64,000 nt of DNA from positions 310,001 to 374,000 of the forward strand of contig VICG01000011.1 in assembly GCA_008692225.1 (NCBI GenBank), written 5' to 3'. Shown here piece by piece: positions 13,161-24,186 of this stretch (its first letter is position 1; every line of letters starts with the position of its first letter). Made by a program: the position numbers and the translations under genes. This DNA comes from Monilinia fructicola (lineage: Eukaryota; Ascomycota; Leotiomycetes; Helotiales; Sclerotiniaceae). The notes under the pieces were generated by a model that was not told the origin of the DNA, ran no database searches, and was given only the letters and a program-made list of their open reading frames with translations.

Positions 13161-14258
13161 CTATGAGAAAATTTCTCCATTGGCCTCCACACTCATCGGA
13201 CTGCCGCCATTATTCGCGAGGGCCTTTGGGTTCCTCCTCCGAGGCTTGAGCCGAGCACTAGCGCTTGCGCCACCAGGTGCAATATCGATACCCTCATCAC
13301 TATCCTCTGCATGCTCCATCGCATATGCAGTTGCCTCATCCAATTCCCTAACCTCATCTGGTCGTTTCCTCAACCAAGCCATTCGAGGACCACTTCTCGC
13401 TCTCTCCGAGACCTTGAATCCGTAGATTCTGGGTTCATACACCTTGCCCTTTCCGAGACCAGGTGCGAGATTCGAGGCATTCATACCGTTTATCTTTTCC
13501 TTTTCTTCATCATTGGCGTGTGCTAAGGCTCTGGCTCCATGTCCGCCAATACCTCTAATCCCTTTTTGCTAATATCATAATCCGGGAAAGTAAGCAGAAA
13601 GAGCGCCCCAAAAGTTCGCCCAAAGTATGCACCATCGACGGTTTGAAAATCTGGAATTGGGAGGTACGTATACATCGAGACAGGAGGGGCAGAAGAGTTT
13701 GACAGTATCTTCACCTGGAACGTCAGATAATCCCACAGGTAAGGTTCGGACTTGTTCGCAATGTGTCCGTGGACAGACACCGAAATGGGCGAGGTCGTAC
13801 TTTTCGGACATTTGTTGTATACCGGCTCGAGAACAGATAAATCGTTGATGGATAAGACCATATAACATCTCTGCTGAGGATTCTATAATCGAGAGATCGC
13901 TTGCCATTCGTTGATGTCTTCTTTCAGCAGCGGCTCTTCGGCCTGTTCGATCCTCGCCCTCAATAGATGCATCCTCGTCTTCATCCTCTTCATCATCTTC
14001 ATCATCCTCATCCTCTTCTGGTTCGACATCTAATATCATCTAAGGTGCAGAATGTTCTGATTAGCATATTGCCATGTCTTATGAGATGTATAAAATTACC
14101 TCGAGTGCTTCCTTATACATAGCCACTTGTGTCTGTAAGCCTGTCAAATTGAAGTCATCTTCTATAAAGTCTTCAGATATCTCTGCAAAATATTCATGGC
14201 CCAATAATGCGCAGAAAGAAGAGATCCAAGACTCTGGAGTACCAGACGAGGAAGACAT
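13161..14258 (-). CDS. CKB1: casein kinase 2 regulatory (beta) subunit; frame broken by two compensating indels
   Basis: Exons are 14258-14100 and 14039-13161 on the minus strand. The start [16 protein letters not shown] and the block [21 protein letters not shown] are diagnostic of CK2 beta. An acidic stretch (residues 59-83) follows. The zinc-binding cysteines Cys142, Cys147, Cys170 and Cys173 that hold the beta dimer are all present. After PPNSRF the frame slips. The expected [16 protein letters not shown] is encoded one base out of register because the A run at 13646-13649 (plus strand) has one base too many. The frame returns at the T run 13563-13567, which seems one base short. The C-terminal part then reads on through [21 protein letters not shown] to the stop at 13161. 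The net length, 1038 nt, is divisible by three and would give 345 residues. The gene is essential or important in fungi, so sequence error is more likely than loss. The holoenzyme is a nuclear and cytoplasmic Ser/Thr kinase. Confidence 0.92.
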
Positions 14259-15387
14259 ATTTTCAATGTATATATCTCGATAACCCCAAGAGAGTAACTT
14301 CGAATTTCAAACCCAACCTGAAGTTGGATATTTATTGATTGTGCCGTGGAAAGTGGTGTAAAGATCGACGCAGTAGATTTGCCCGTTATGTGAATCTGAA
14401 AGAGGTGTGATGGACGGAAGATGCACGAAGGCCAATGCCGCGTATAACAAGGCAGGCAGTCTTTGTGGATGCGCACGAATGGATATCAACTTTCTAGATT
14501 GATCCAGAACACGGTTGTGTATACTGAAAGTAATACTATCCAGTAGGGAGTAGCAACGTAGAGCCGTGGGCTTCCAAGTTGCAGATTGATTGGAGCGTGT
14601 AGTTGAATGGATATCCCACTCCGAAGTATTTGTTGTTGGGTTTGCGCTGGTCGGTCCTTGCGCACGGTATGTTGTTAAACAAGGTTGATAGGGGGCAAGT
14701 TGATATGGATTTTGAGGATAAAGTTTCTTGCCGATTAACCTTGATCACAATTTCAATATTTCGAGGTTCGACGTGGTTGCTGGGGCGGGGGGGAGGAGGG
14801 AAGGGGAAAGAAGTACGTTTGTTTTCTCCTTTCAGCGTGTATTTTTGAAGAAACGCGGCGGTTGACCTTTTCACATTATCAGAATCAAAAAGCTCGCCTT
14901 CGAGATTAAACTTCCATTTTTCAGGCACTCATAACCCCGCCCAGGCAATATCTCTGGAACCGAGTTTAACCCGAAGCACGTGACTCACATCGAATATGAG
15001 GAACAGGTGTGGAAATGGAATGGTAAGTAATAACTGATAACTACTAGGTACCTCACCTGGACTGTTGGCAGTTGGTAAAAGGATATGAATCTATGGATTT
15101 GCCTTCGGACATTCGATTATGATGTATTTCTTATAATCTCGATTATAATAGCTTGACTATATTATATTCCGAAATAAAAAAATAAAAAAATACCTTCATG
15201 ACCAGCATCAAGATATCGCAGGATATAGCTTCACAAAAGTAGCCCTCAGACGGTATTCTGAAACTCCTCCCAATGATGCTCATCTTGCAACGCTAGAACT
15301 CCGAGACGATGCCATAGAATGCCCCAAATAGTCTTTTGATGATACAATATTCTCAAAGGATTGTATCACTATTACCGCCATTCACAT
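14259..15387. other. intergenic, promoter side of the CK2 subunit
   Basis: About 1.1 kb between the CK2 start and the 3' end of the transcription factor. It contains the CK2 promoter and 5' UTR. Short frames on both strands show no family motif. Confidence 0.45.
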
Positions 15388-18257
15388 TCACCAAGCTATA
15401 ATGGTCTCTCGTTCCTCCCTTGTACCATCTTTTTTCGGTACAGATCTCTTACATTTAACCCTAATATAACGTTCCTGTATATGAAAGTCCACAACAACGA
15501 GTTGGAACCGTTTGTCTTCGGGCACCATCCAGACATTGTTTCGTCGTGGACCTGGAGCCCTTTCCTTCATAGGTGGTGTGCAGGCCAGGGTAAGCGACGA
15601 TGGGGTTCGAGGAGTTGGACTTTGACTTTGTGACCAATAGGGTGCAAAGCTTTCTTGTAGTATATCCACGTCCGGAACGATTTCGCCATTACTCCAATAT
15701 TCTGGTGAAAGCAGTTCATCATACGATTGGGGTGATTGCTCGTATTGGAAGCTTTGGTTGTGGTAGTCCGGTTGTACATATGGGGTTTCGAACCGCATGG
15801 GGATATCTAATCCATCCTCCTCGCAGCTGATGATCCATCTACCAATTCTAGCGCTCAGTACCCCATCCCACATTCCCTCTTGCCTTGGGGTTCTAAATAG
15901 TAAATCTACTGCCTTTCTTCTGATGTTTGGCTCTCTACATTTGGTGGCCACTACATGCAATGGCGGGACGACACCAATATCAAAACTGAATCGCGATGAG
16001 TTTAGAACCGAAGGAGTTGCCTCAGACCTTGTCACCAGCAATTCTGCAGCTTCAACGATATACCGAAAGTCATTCATGAAGGAATCATACACCATTTCTG
16101 AGGTGGATGTAACGGCTGATAGTGTGATGGCTGTGGCTTTGAGATGTGTTGTAAGAACAATGGCGGCTTGATTAAGCACTTCTCCTTGGGGTGATATAGC
16201 TGAGTTCAGTATAGGTTGAAAAGCCCGCTCAAATTCATTCAACTCAGCGGAATAACCTGCATATTGCTGTGCTATTTCGCTGGGGGTATCACTCTTCGTG
16301 CTAGCAAATTTCCTGTTGAAGAGAGTTCGTCGATAATATTGAAGTGTTCTGTCCATGAGAAAGTCCCAGCAGTGCTGAGCTTCGGAGAAGCTGGTGAACG
16401 CTCTTGGTATAGGGATATGATGTGTAGAATGTATGTCCCAAATAAGGGGAGGAATACCTGGTGTCATACCGAAGAATACTATAAGAAGTAAAATTATTAG
16501 TTGTTACAAATCATGACATTTCAAAGAACAGGGGCACGATTGATTTCTAGGAATCTTCAAGCGGGTGAAATATTGGGTAACCATCATAAACCGAAAGACT
16601 TACGGCCTTGACCATCCAGGCGGACAAATGCCTGCATGATATTTTCCTCAAGTGTGAAATCATTTTGTAGAATCGGGGGAGTGGGACTTCTTGACTGTAT
16701 AGGTCGTTTTCGAGGATTGGCGAGTACTGGTGGAGATTGAGAAGATCTATAAGCAGTAGGTGGTGGTGTATTGCCCATCGAAGGAGGAGTATGAGTCGAC
16801 TCTGGAGTATAAATATTCGAGCTTGAATGATGAGATGAAGAATCTTTACTAGCAATGAAAGCCGGAATTGCAATATCCGAATGCTCGTGGTCGTTTGGCG
16901 AAAGATACTCACTCGGGGTATGGTACGCATTGGGATAATTCTGAGTTGGTGTACCCGATAGAGAATGTTGTTGCTCTAATGTCAAGCTTGCTTTGTAGTG
17001 TGATGGAATAGGCATTTCATCAAGACGTGGACTGTAGTCCCTTTGCCGGGGCGTGGGTGTCCTGTCTACTGTGGAAGCAAGAGCCGATTGATGTGTTGGC
17101 GTTTCAGTTTCCAGATATTCTTCAATATGAGATGAGATGGCTGTTGACTTAGAGGAACTATCCATACCCGGTCTACCGTGAACCTTGGCAATAACTTTAT
17201 CAGTTTGGGGATTCTTTTTGAACCCCTCTGAGAGACGCCGTGGAATCCATGGTTTCGAGCCAGGCTTTCCAGCATAATAACTTCTCAACAGCTTCAGACC
17301 ACCATACGTTTGCTGCACAGATGAAGCATAACTGCCATAGATAGTTTCAAAGCAAAACAAAAAGTAGACATGCCATGAGAGCTGTTCTCAATTGAGGTCC
17401 GTTGGTACTGGATATACACTGGTTTAGAGCCTGGATGGCTTTGATATACTGTAGGATAGCGAATTCAAGATGCTTCTTATTGATATCTTGAATGACATTA
17501 ACTTTCAGATGTGGACCAGGTGCTTCTTCGATGGCTTTGTTAAGAGCACCAATAGCAATTACCGCATGCCGGATTGGAGTAATATTATGACTCTCTTGGA
17601 GTATGATATGATTCCAAAAAGAAGGATCGAAATATCCGGGTAATTGATATGCTGTTCGATCACAGAAGTATCGGAAGTATCGGCCTTCCTCCTCTGTTGC
17701 TTCGAGGGAGATACTGGGAGTATAGAAATCTGCAGTTGGAATTCGAGGTTGGATCGGCATCATGCTTCCTCGTGACGGGGTCTCGTGAGCGTACCCACCA
17801 CATATTTGTCCGAACTTTTGGCAGCGTAGACATTGTGGTTTTGACTCTATTGAAGATCGAGATGAAGTTAGACGCCAACCGTGCAAGGTTATATTTAATC
17901 AAAGCAATTGGACGCTGTTCGATCCTGGTACCTAGAAGGAAAATTCATGATATTGGAATGATGCGAAAACACTTACCATCACATTTGACACGGCGAGCCC
18001 TGAATAACTGATGTTAGCTCTCAGCGAATTGGGCAACCAGTTTCAAACGATATATTACAAGCAAGAAAAACTCACTTGCACGTAACACAGCCAGACTTGA
18101 CCTTAGGTTTGCTTGCTCTAACTCGTTTAGTAGGCCGTGGCCCGTCCTCCTGGACCGATTGCCGCTCACATCTATTTCGGCCGGTTTCCATAAATGAAGT
18201 TCTTGGATCCCGTTTCATAGAGCTTGGTATGACTGAAGTTCTAGAAAGTGCCATCAT
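15388..18257 (-). CDS. Zn(2)Cys(6) fungal transcription factor; one probable homopolymer frame break
   Basis: Minus-strand exons are 18257-18076, 17999-17977 (23 nt), 17846-16604 and 16478-15388. The binuclear zinc cluster has the pattern CVTC-x6-C-x6-CLRC-x6-C with Cys57, 60, 67, 74, 77 and 84, split over three exons. Basic KRVRASKPKVK precedes it. The body has the helical fungal-TF middle region (for example RHAVIAIGALNKA and LRTALMACLLF) and a Ser/Pro-rich linker. A C-terminal region starts at about residue 480 with GMTPGIPPLIWD. In exon 3 the frame slips at the A run 17354-17357 (plus strand). Removing one base joins ACLLFV to CFETIYGS and makes the CDS 2538 nt, 845 residues. The target genes are unknown. 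A second ATG three bases in (18254) is an equally possible start. Confidence 0.87.
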
Positions 18258-20883
18258 AATACAAAAGCCAATTGGGAATGATATCTTCGAAGCAAAATCC
18301 TAATTAGACGTAGGTGCGAAAAGAACATCGGATTTGATTGCTGAATATCCATGAAACAATTCCCGATAGTTCTTGAGGCTGTATCTTTATTTTCTATGAC
18401 AATATTGAGCTATATTATAAAGAAGAATTGATTAATGAACTGTTGGGGTCCTAATTTGATATATCCGAGGGTCGCTAGTTCGTCGGGCCCACCGATCATC
18501 TAATGCAGAACTGACCACCGAAGAGTCAGATCTTAAGCCTTGTAATGATCATTGGTAGACCCAAATTTCAGGCAGAGCATAGATCACAACGTGGAAAATG
18601 CAAACAAGCCCCGCGCTCCAGACTGCCGAACGTCACCTTAGATGCACGATCCAGGCGGAGCAATATGCTTTGTGTGGCTGGGTTGAGTAGTTCCTACACT
18701 TTTGCAAGGCTTCTGTGGTACAGGTGAGGGTGTCTAATCAGCCCTGTGGAATAGTTAATCCTCTTTAGTGGCTTTGAAAGTTACTAAGGCAATTAGGCAT
18801 ATGTGTAACAATCACGCGGTCTCGCAATCACTTTGACTCTACCTGTACTTCTGCCAGTTGGCTTAATAGATTTATGGATCTCATAACATTGCCGATACTG
18901 TATTGGAAATGAGCATCCCTGTTCACTTCTAACCCAATTTCAAAGAGTAGATGCACTAGTATCGTAATAACATCCATGGATATGCTAAGTGGTTCTTAAA
19001 CGGTACCTCAAGCTCATTCCCGCGAATGAGATGCTCCGGTGATATTAATTACCCCATCATACCTGCCTATGTTGGCTTCGGTAAAATTGTTTGCAACATT
19101 GAACTGCAGATTAACGAAACAGTCCGATAGCTTTGGGAATTCCAGTATGATGACTTCTCAATCATTGCATAGTGAAATTTACCGAGTTCGTTTAGAACCC
19201 AATCCAGGGCGTCATACCTGTGGTGGTATTTCTGGAAAGATAACTGGAAACTATTTTTGCGTAAAATTGCCAATCAGAATACTGACATCAGATTTTGTAT
19301 ACATATCCATATGTAAGGTGATATTTCCGATGCTATCTGATCGGTATAAACCAGCCACAAGCGGTAATCATATCATATCTACTGTAAGGATCCTAGGCCG
19401 AGGTTGTCGGAAACTAGGGATAACGATTGGTAAGGCTGATGATATTCCGGAGTGATCGTAACTTTCGAAAGAAAAGATGGTTCCTATTGGCTAACGTGAC
19501 GGAAACGGCTTCTCGAATTGTATCAGATCTCCGCGTTTCATCATTATATTTTCCGTTAAAAGGGAGACTGAAATTTGATGATGGTATCTGGATTCTCGAT
19601 GCAGCCCTCCATGAAATCTGACATTACAAGAACCAAGAAAACTTGGTCAGCGGTCAGCATATCATGAATAAAAATGGGATAGTATATATATTGTTTGCAT
19701 CGAATTGATGAAGTGTGAAAGCGAAGGCCAAGAAGAGAGGCACCCAACCGGTCGACATGTGAAATCTTTTGACTGAAGCCTGTAGATTTCCTGTACAATT
19801 TCAATAGACTGTTGGAGCTATTGGAGATGCATGTCAAAGCGAAATGACAAATCGGGGACCAGGCAACGCGGGCTCAGCCATTGTAAATTCAAACCCTTGT
19901 ACTGCAGCAAATATTGGTGTGGAATCGTAGTGCTATTCTGAGCCTTGGGCCGTTACACTGATAAGGTACCAACGCTCCAGGATGTTAAAGGAAGCCTATT
20001 CGGCTACGCTTGCCCTGTGGAAGTACAGTAATATCAAGGTGTTGGTTGAGATAACAACTTTGAATCATCGTTTGCACCTTTGTAGCAACTTGCAAGCAGG
20101 TCATGTTTCTGGAAATGTGTTAGAACGAAGTGGTAAAACGACTGTGTTCATCTACTCAATACAGGATAGCTGCATTGTTTAAGGGAAATACTCGGGAGCA
20201 ATAAGTTAAGCTTTGAGGTATATAGATTCTCCCGAGTGTTGGGCTAGACGGGGCCAGAGGGCACAGGGCCACAGGGCCACCGGGTTAGAAGAAGTCTTTG
20301 ATAGAAAAGTTCCAATTTCAAACGGAGACAATGCCCTTCTGGTGAAAGTGGATGAATTGTTTCCAAACAACTGAGAAAGTTGTAGATGTCGTAGACGAAT
20401 GTTGATCGAAGCTAATTGAAGCTAATTGGCTAATTGACGCTAATTGATACTTTCAACAACCTTGGAAGTTGATTCGACTAGACTCCTTTTGTGATACCTG
20501 CAATGATTAACAATCTCATCTGATAAGAGTCATTCATTAGAATCACTACTCCTTCCTGGTGCTCGCAATTGACTGTTTTTGGTTTCCCAAGCAAACGATA
20601 AAGTTCAGACTGATTTCTAATGATTGGCTATTGGTTACATAACTTCCCCACCAGCTGACATATCACAATTAGGGACTCAACTTGCATCATTTCTCTGCCC
20701 CTCATCAAAAGGTTAAAAGTATTAAAGCGCGCCATTAATATTAGATTTGATATTTGAAGTATATTCTTGACACTTACTTGGAAATCTGTCCTTTGACACA
20801 ATCATCCATCATATCCCTAACGTCCCCAAGAGCAAGACTCTAGCAAAATCTACCATCAAGTCAACACAGAAACTCACATCACA
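18258..20883. other. intergenic, no gene recognised
   Basis: About 2.6 kb. A plus-strand frame at 19039-19455 (138 codons) and an overlapping minus-strand frame have no recognisable motif and look like chance or relic frames. A short repeated word GCTAATTG occurs four times at 20411-20446. The last few hundred bases are the promoter of the dioxygenase-family gene. Confidence 0.45.
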
Positions 20884-21576
20884 ATGGCCGACCCATCTCT
20901 CTACAAATACCCCTCACCTCTAGCTGGCTATGAGAACTTAGCTCCGCTGCCAACCGAATTGTCACAGGATGGAAAGAGTCTTGTGAATCCGCAGACTGGA
21001 ATCAAGAGTAAAAGTTATGAGAAGTTTACCGAGCCTCTGGATAGTGGAATCCGAGGTGGATTGTAAGTTTTCATGATTTTACCGATGCCAAGTGTTTATG
21101 GATGACGAGAAACAATGCTAATAGCATCTAGTGATGTACATGTCTATCATTTCCAGAAGAATAAGGAGCAGGCTAAGTTCGCTAGAGAACTATACGAAAG
21201 AATTAGAAGAGAATGTAAGATTCTACGCCTATACAGGCACCCTTGGTTGTTCCGCTTGATATTGACTATGGATACAGTCCCTGAGCTTCGCATCTACAGA
21301 TTCTGGGAAGAGCCTATTGGACCCCATCCTATTGCGATGTTCGAAGTGAATCTCTTCACTCCGGCGCAATTTGGTGCTTTCATACCTTGGTTGGTGATTA
21401 ATAGAGGGCCATTGAGTGCATTAGTTCATCCCAATACCGTTGATGAAAATGGAAAGCCATTGGACGAGGAGAGAGACCATACTCAGAGAGCAACTTGGTT
21501 AGGGGAGCAAGTTCCTCTAGATTTGAGTTTATTCAAAAAGGTCGAAAGAGCAAAAAGCTGCCCAATAGGAAGTTGA
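20884..21576 (+). CDS. DOPA 4,5-dioxygenase family protein
   Basis: Exons 20884-21062, 21132-21214 and 21278-21576 give 186 residues. Splicing rebuilds FDVHVYHF (His63 and His66), RREFPELRIYRFWEEPIGPH and FEVNLFTPAQFGAFIPWL, which are hallmark blocks of the DOPA_dioxygen family. Known members cleave DOPA extradiol in betalain-type pigment formation, but most fungal members have unknown substrates. The second intron (63 nt) has length 3n and no stop, so an unspliced transcript would still read through with 21 extra residues that break the conserved block. The protein is cytosolic by appearance. It converges with the JmjC-like gene, the stops being 115 bases apart. Confidence 0.87.
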
Positions 21577-21691
21577 TGGTCAAAGGTCAACAATGTGTTA
21601 GGAGTTATCTGGGTATCGAAGGTTAATTTGCAATTGGGGAGTGTAAGCAGTATTAGTGCCAGAAAGGGAAGTGCATTTGGATATAAATACT

Positions 21692-22724
21692 TCACCTGAA
21701 CCACCAGTTTACCGATACATTGATTCCACTCTCCGAACTCTTTATGCTGTGCCACCATCCTTTTGGTATAAAGAGTGCATCCTCGGGGCCGACCTCGGCC
21801 TCGAAACCTTCGTCTGTCACTCCCTCTCCCCAAACACGTTCTTCCAATAGAGATCTTTCTGGTCCTTCCATCATCTCCTCACCTCTCATGCTAGCAGTTC
21901 CTGACCCACCAATACTCTGCTGCACCTTTTGATAGATACCTCCCCCAACGCTCGGTGGAAAAAGCCTGACCTTTTTCTTGTTCACTAATTGCACAAAGAG
22001 ATTGGGGTTTGGGTCTTTATGTAATGGTGTATAGCTAGTCGATGTGCCCATCCATATATTCGCATCGTAAATGTCACCCTTACCAGATTCTCTAACCACT
22101 TTTGGTGTGGGCAAATCCTTTTGTAACTTGCTCGGAAGATTCGTTATTTGAGCTTGAGCAATATAGAAAGGTAGAAAACAGGTCGGACGAGTGGCGAACA
22201 GGAAAAGGGAAAATGGCGCATGGAAATGATAAAAAGATTTGTCGGCATCATAAGGCTCTAGTGACCGGCATAGCTGCTCTGAAAATTCGATGTGATTCTT
22301 CCTGGGTTGCATAAACCATTCAAGTTGCTTTCGTATATTGTCAGAGTCGATGGTCAATTCGTAAGGAAGAATTGTGTCTGCGAAGTTATGGAGATATCTC
22401 GACGGCACAAGAGTGTTGGGTGCACTGGGCGAAGCCACAGATGCAAATCGTGTTGAAGAAATGGGCACAAACCATTTGGCTGCAACATTTATAGAGATCT
22501 CTCTTTTTGAGTTGGTAGAAGATCCATTGTTCATGGCCCTCATCAAGACAGGCTTTGTAGGAATGAAAGCTGTTTGCCTGAACTCATCAAGGTCGACATC
22601 GTCAAAACAAGAATGAATTATTGAAACAGGAGGTAAGCTGTGATATTTACGTGTAGAAATAGATGAAGAGAGTGGTTGTGTACATCTGGATTGGTATAAT
22701 TATGTTGTTGAGACGCAATCGCAT
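21692..22724 (-). CDS. JmjC/cupin_8-type Fe(II)/2-oxoglutarate dioxygenase-like protein; 5' end uncertain
   Basis: The frame ends at 21692. The first in-frame ATG is at 22543, 283 residues from the end. The metal site reads HKD (His176 and Asp178, counted from codon 22546) within TSYTPLHKDPNPNLFVQL. A second His266 sits in PKGWWHSIKSS. The end NVSVNWWFR is typical of JmjC-type hydroxylases. The frame stays open and protein-like upstream of 22543 back to a TAA at 22702 but without an ATG (it contains IIHSCFDDVDLDEFRQTAF). This suggests a start further upstream. An ATG at 22724 lies in the neighbouring frame and would join if the A run 22657-22659 were one base shorter. That is inference. The likely role is protein or small-molecule hydroxylation; the substrate is unknown. 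Confidence 0.77.
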
Positions 22725-24186
22725 ATTGTGTGGTTATTGTCTATGATTGACTGTTAGTTACATGTAGGTAATAATGAATGGAATGGAAGAATAGATACCT
22801 AGGCACGGAGATGGGGAATAAGTTTATCCGGGGGTGGAAGAGCTAAATGTGGTTGGCCCATTTGCGTCCAAGCTGAAGCTTGATAGTATGTGTGTAAGAT
22901 ATTACTAATCAACCACTACCAGCTTAGTAAGCTTACACTATCAACAAGGAACGTCAACCACCACCTTAGTGGAGCTATACGAAACGTAATATAGTGTATA
23001 CCTCATATATTGAACACGCATATCACCATTAAGACAACACTATCGAGTACATACTAAGTAGGTCCAGTATATAGGCATCTAGTACTAATAAATCATTAAG
23101 AATTGTACTCGTACATTCTTAGGATCCATTCGTATCTCACAATGAAATTTATTTCATAACTCCCAAAGCTTTTGTTTGTAAACTTAAGAATAACTCACGT
23201 AAGTAGTTATAGTTCTATAGAACTATGCGTGGAATGCTAACTATGCCCTACGGTACTACTCGGTAGAATTCTAACCTTTCATTAATGAGTAAATTTTATA
23301 TTAAAAACCTAATACTGTGAGTGTTAACATTGAACAAAGCGATAGAATAGAACCTTGGAAGGGAAAGCAAAATGGAAAAAGCAACTGCTGAGATGACCTA
23401 AAAGGTCAATCAAGTGACGGGACGCGCTAGACTACGCGCTAACGCCTCGGCATACTCCCTATGCGTCGATCCACAATGATCTACTGCAGTACATGATGTA
23501 TATATATGATCCTTAGACCAATAACCACGTATTAAGCCCATCGATACCATTATTGTCTTTCACATCACACCAATAGTAGCTCTGGAGTTGACTTATCTTT
23601 AATGTAACACAATAACTTATCGTTATTTATGTAACAAAAAAGAAAGTTGAAAGGATATGAAACTTGAAATGTTGCAAGCTTTCCAAAGAAACTAATCCAT
23701 TTATAAACAAATCCACAGATTTTAGACTATCTACAGGTAAACTAATACAATTTAGATTCTACATACATATCCATGTATTTGTATATTCATAAGCCATAAC
23801 ATATTTCAAGAAAAGCCTTGATTCACTAGTCATTCGCGAGACTTTTGGTACCGTGATTAGCAATTAGGGATGCCACATCCCTTTCCAAGATCTCAAACAG
23901 AGGCGCAAGGTCGTATTGAGTGGCTGGCTAATAAATGCTAAAGCTTTATTGCCCCTCCCCCCCATCCGAGGGGACCTCATCTTTCTGCTTTCTATAATAA
24001 TGTTATCTTAGGTACCCGTGGAATTAACTTGAACGTTCTCAATCCCTTTCTCATAGTCTTCAAGTCACCAATTCACGTCAAGATCACTTTCGTTGGTTAG
24101 TGAAGGTCTTTGTCTATTTGGTTAATTCCAGCCATTCATTACACTTTTGGAAGCAACCTCGATTGATATCCCGTGACTAGCTCAGA
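22725..24186. other. intergenic, divergent promoter region
   Basis: About 1.5 kb between the JmjC-like gene (minus) and the monooxygenase (plus), so it holds both promoters. Contains a 63-base imperfect inverted repeat (22881-22943). No coding region is supported. Confidence 0.5.
22881..22943. repeat. imperfect inverted repeat (hairpin or solo-LTR/MITE-like)
   Basis: Starts TGATAGT and ends ACTATCA. The inner arms (TGTGTAAG and CTTACA) also pair if a six-base insertion in the left arm is allowed. TG...CA ends with paired tips resemble small repeat elements, but no target duplication is evident. Confidence 0.4.

Noticed and set aside
19039..19455. 138-codon plus-strand frame
   Set aside because: No motif, overlapped by an equally plausible antisense frame; composition looks non-coding.
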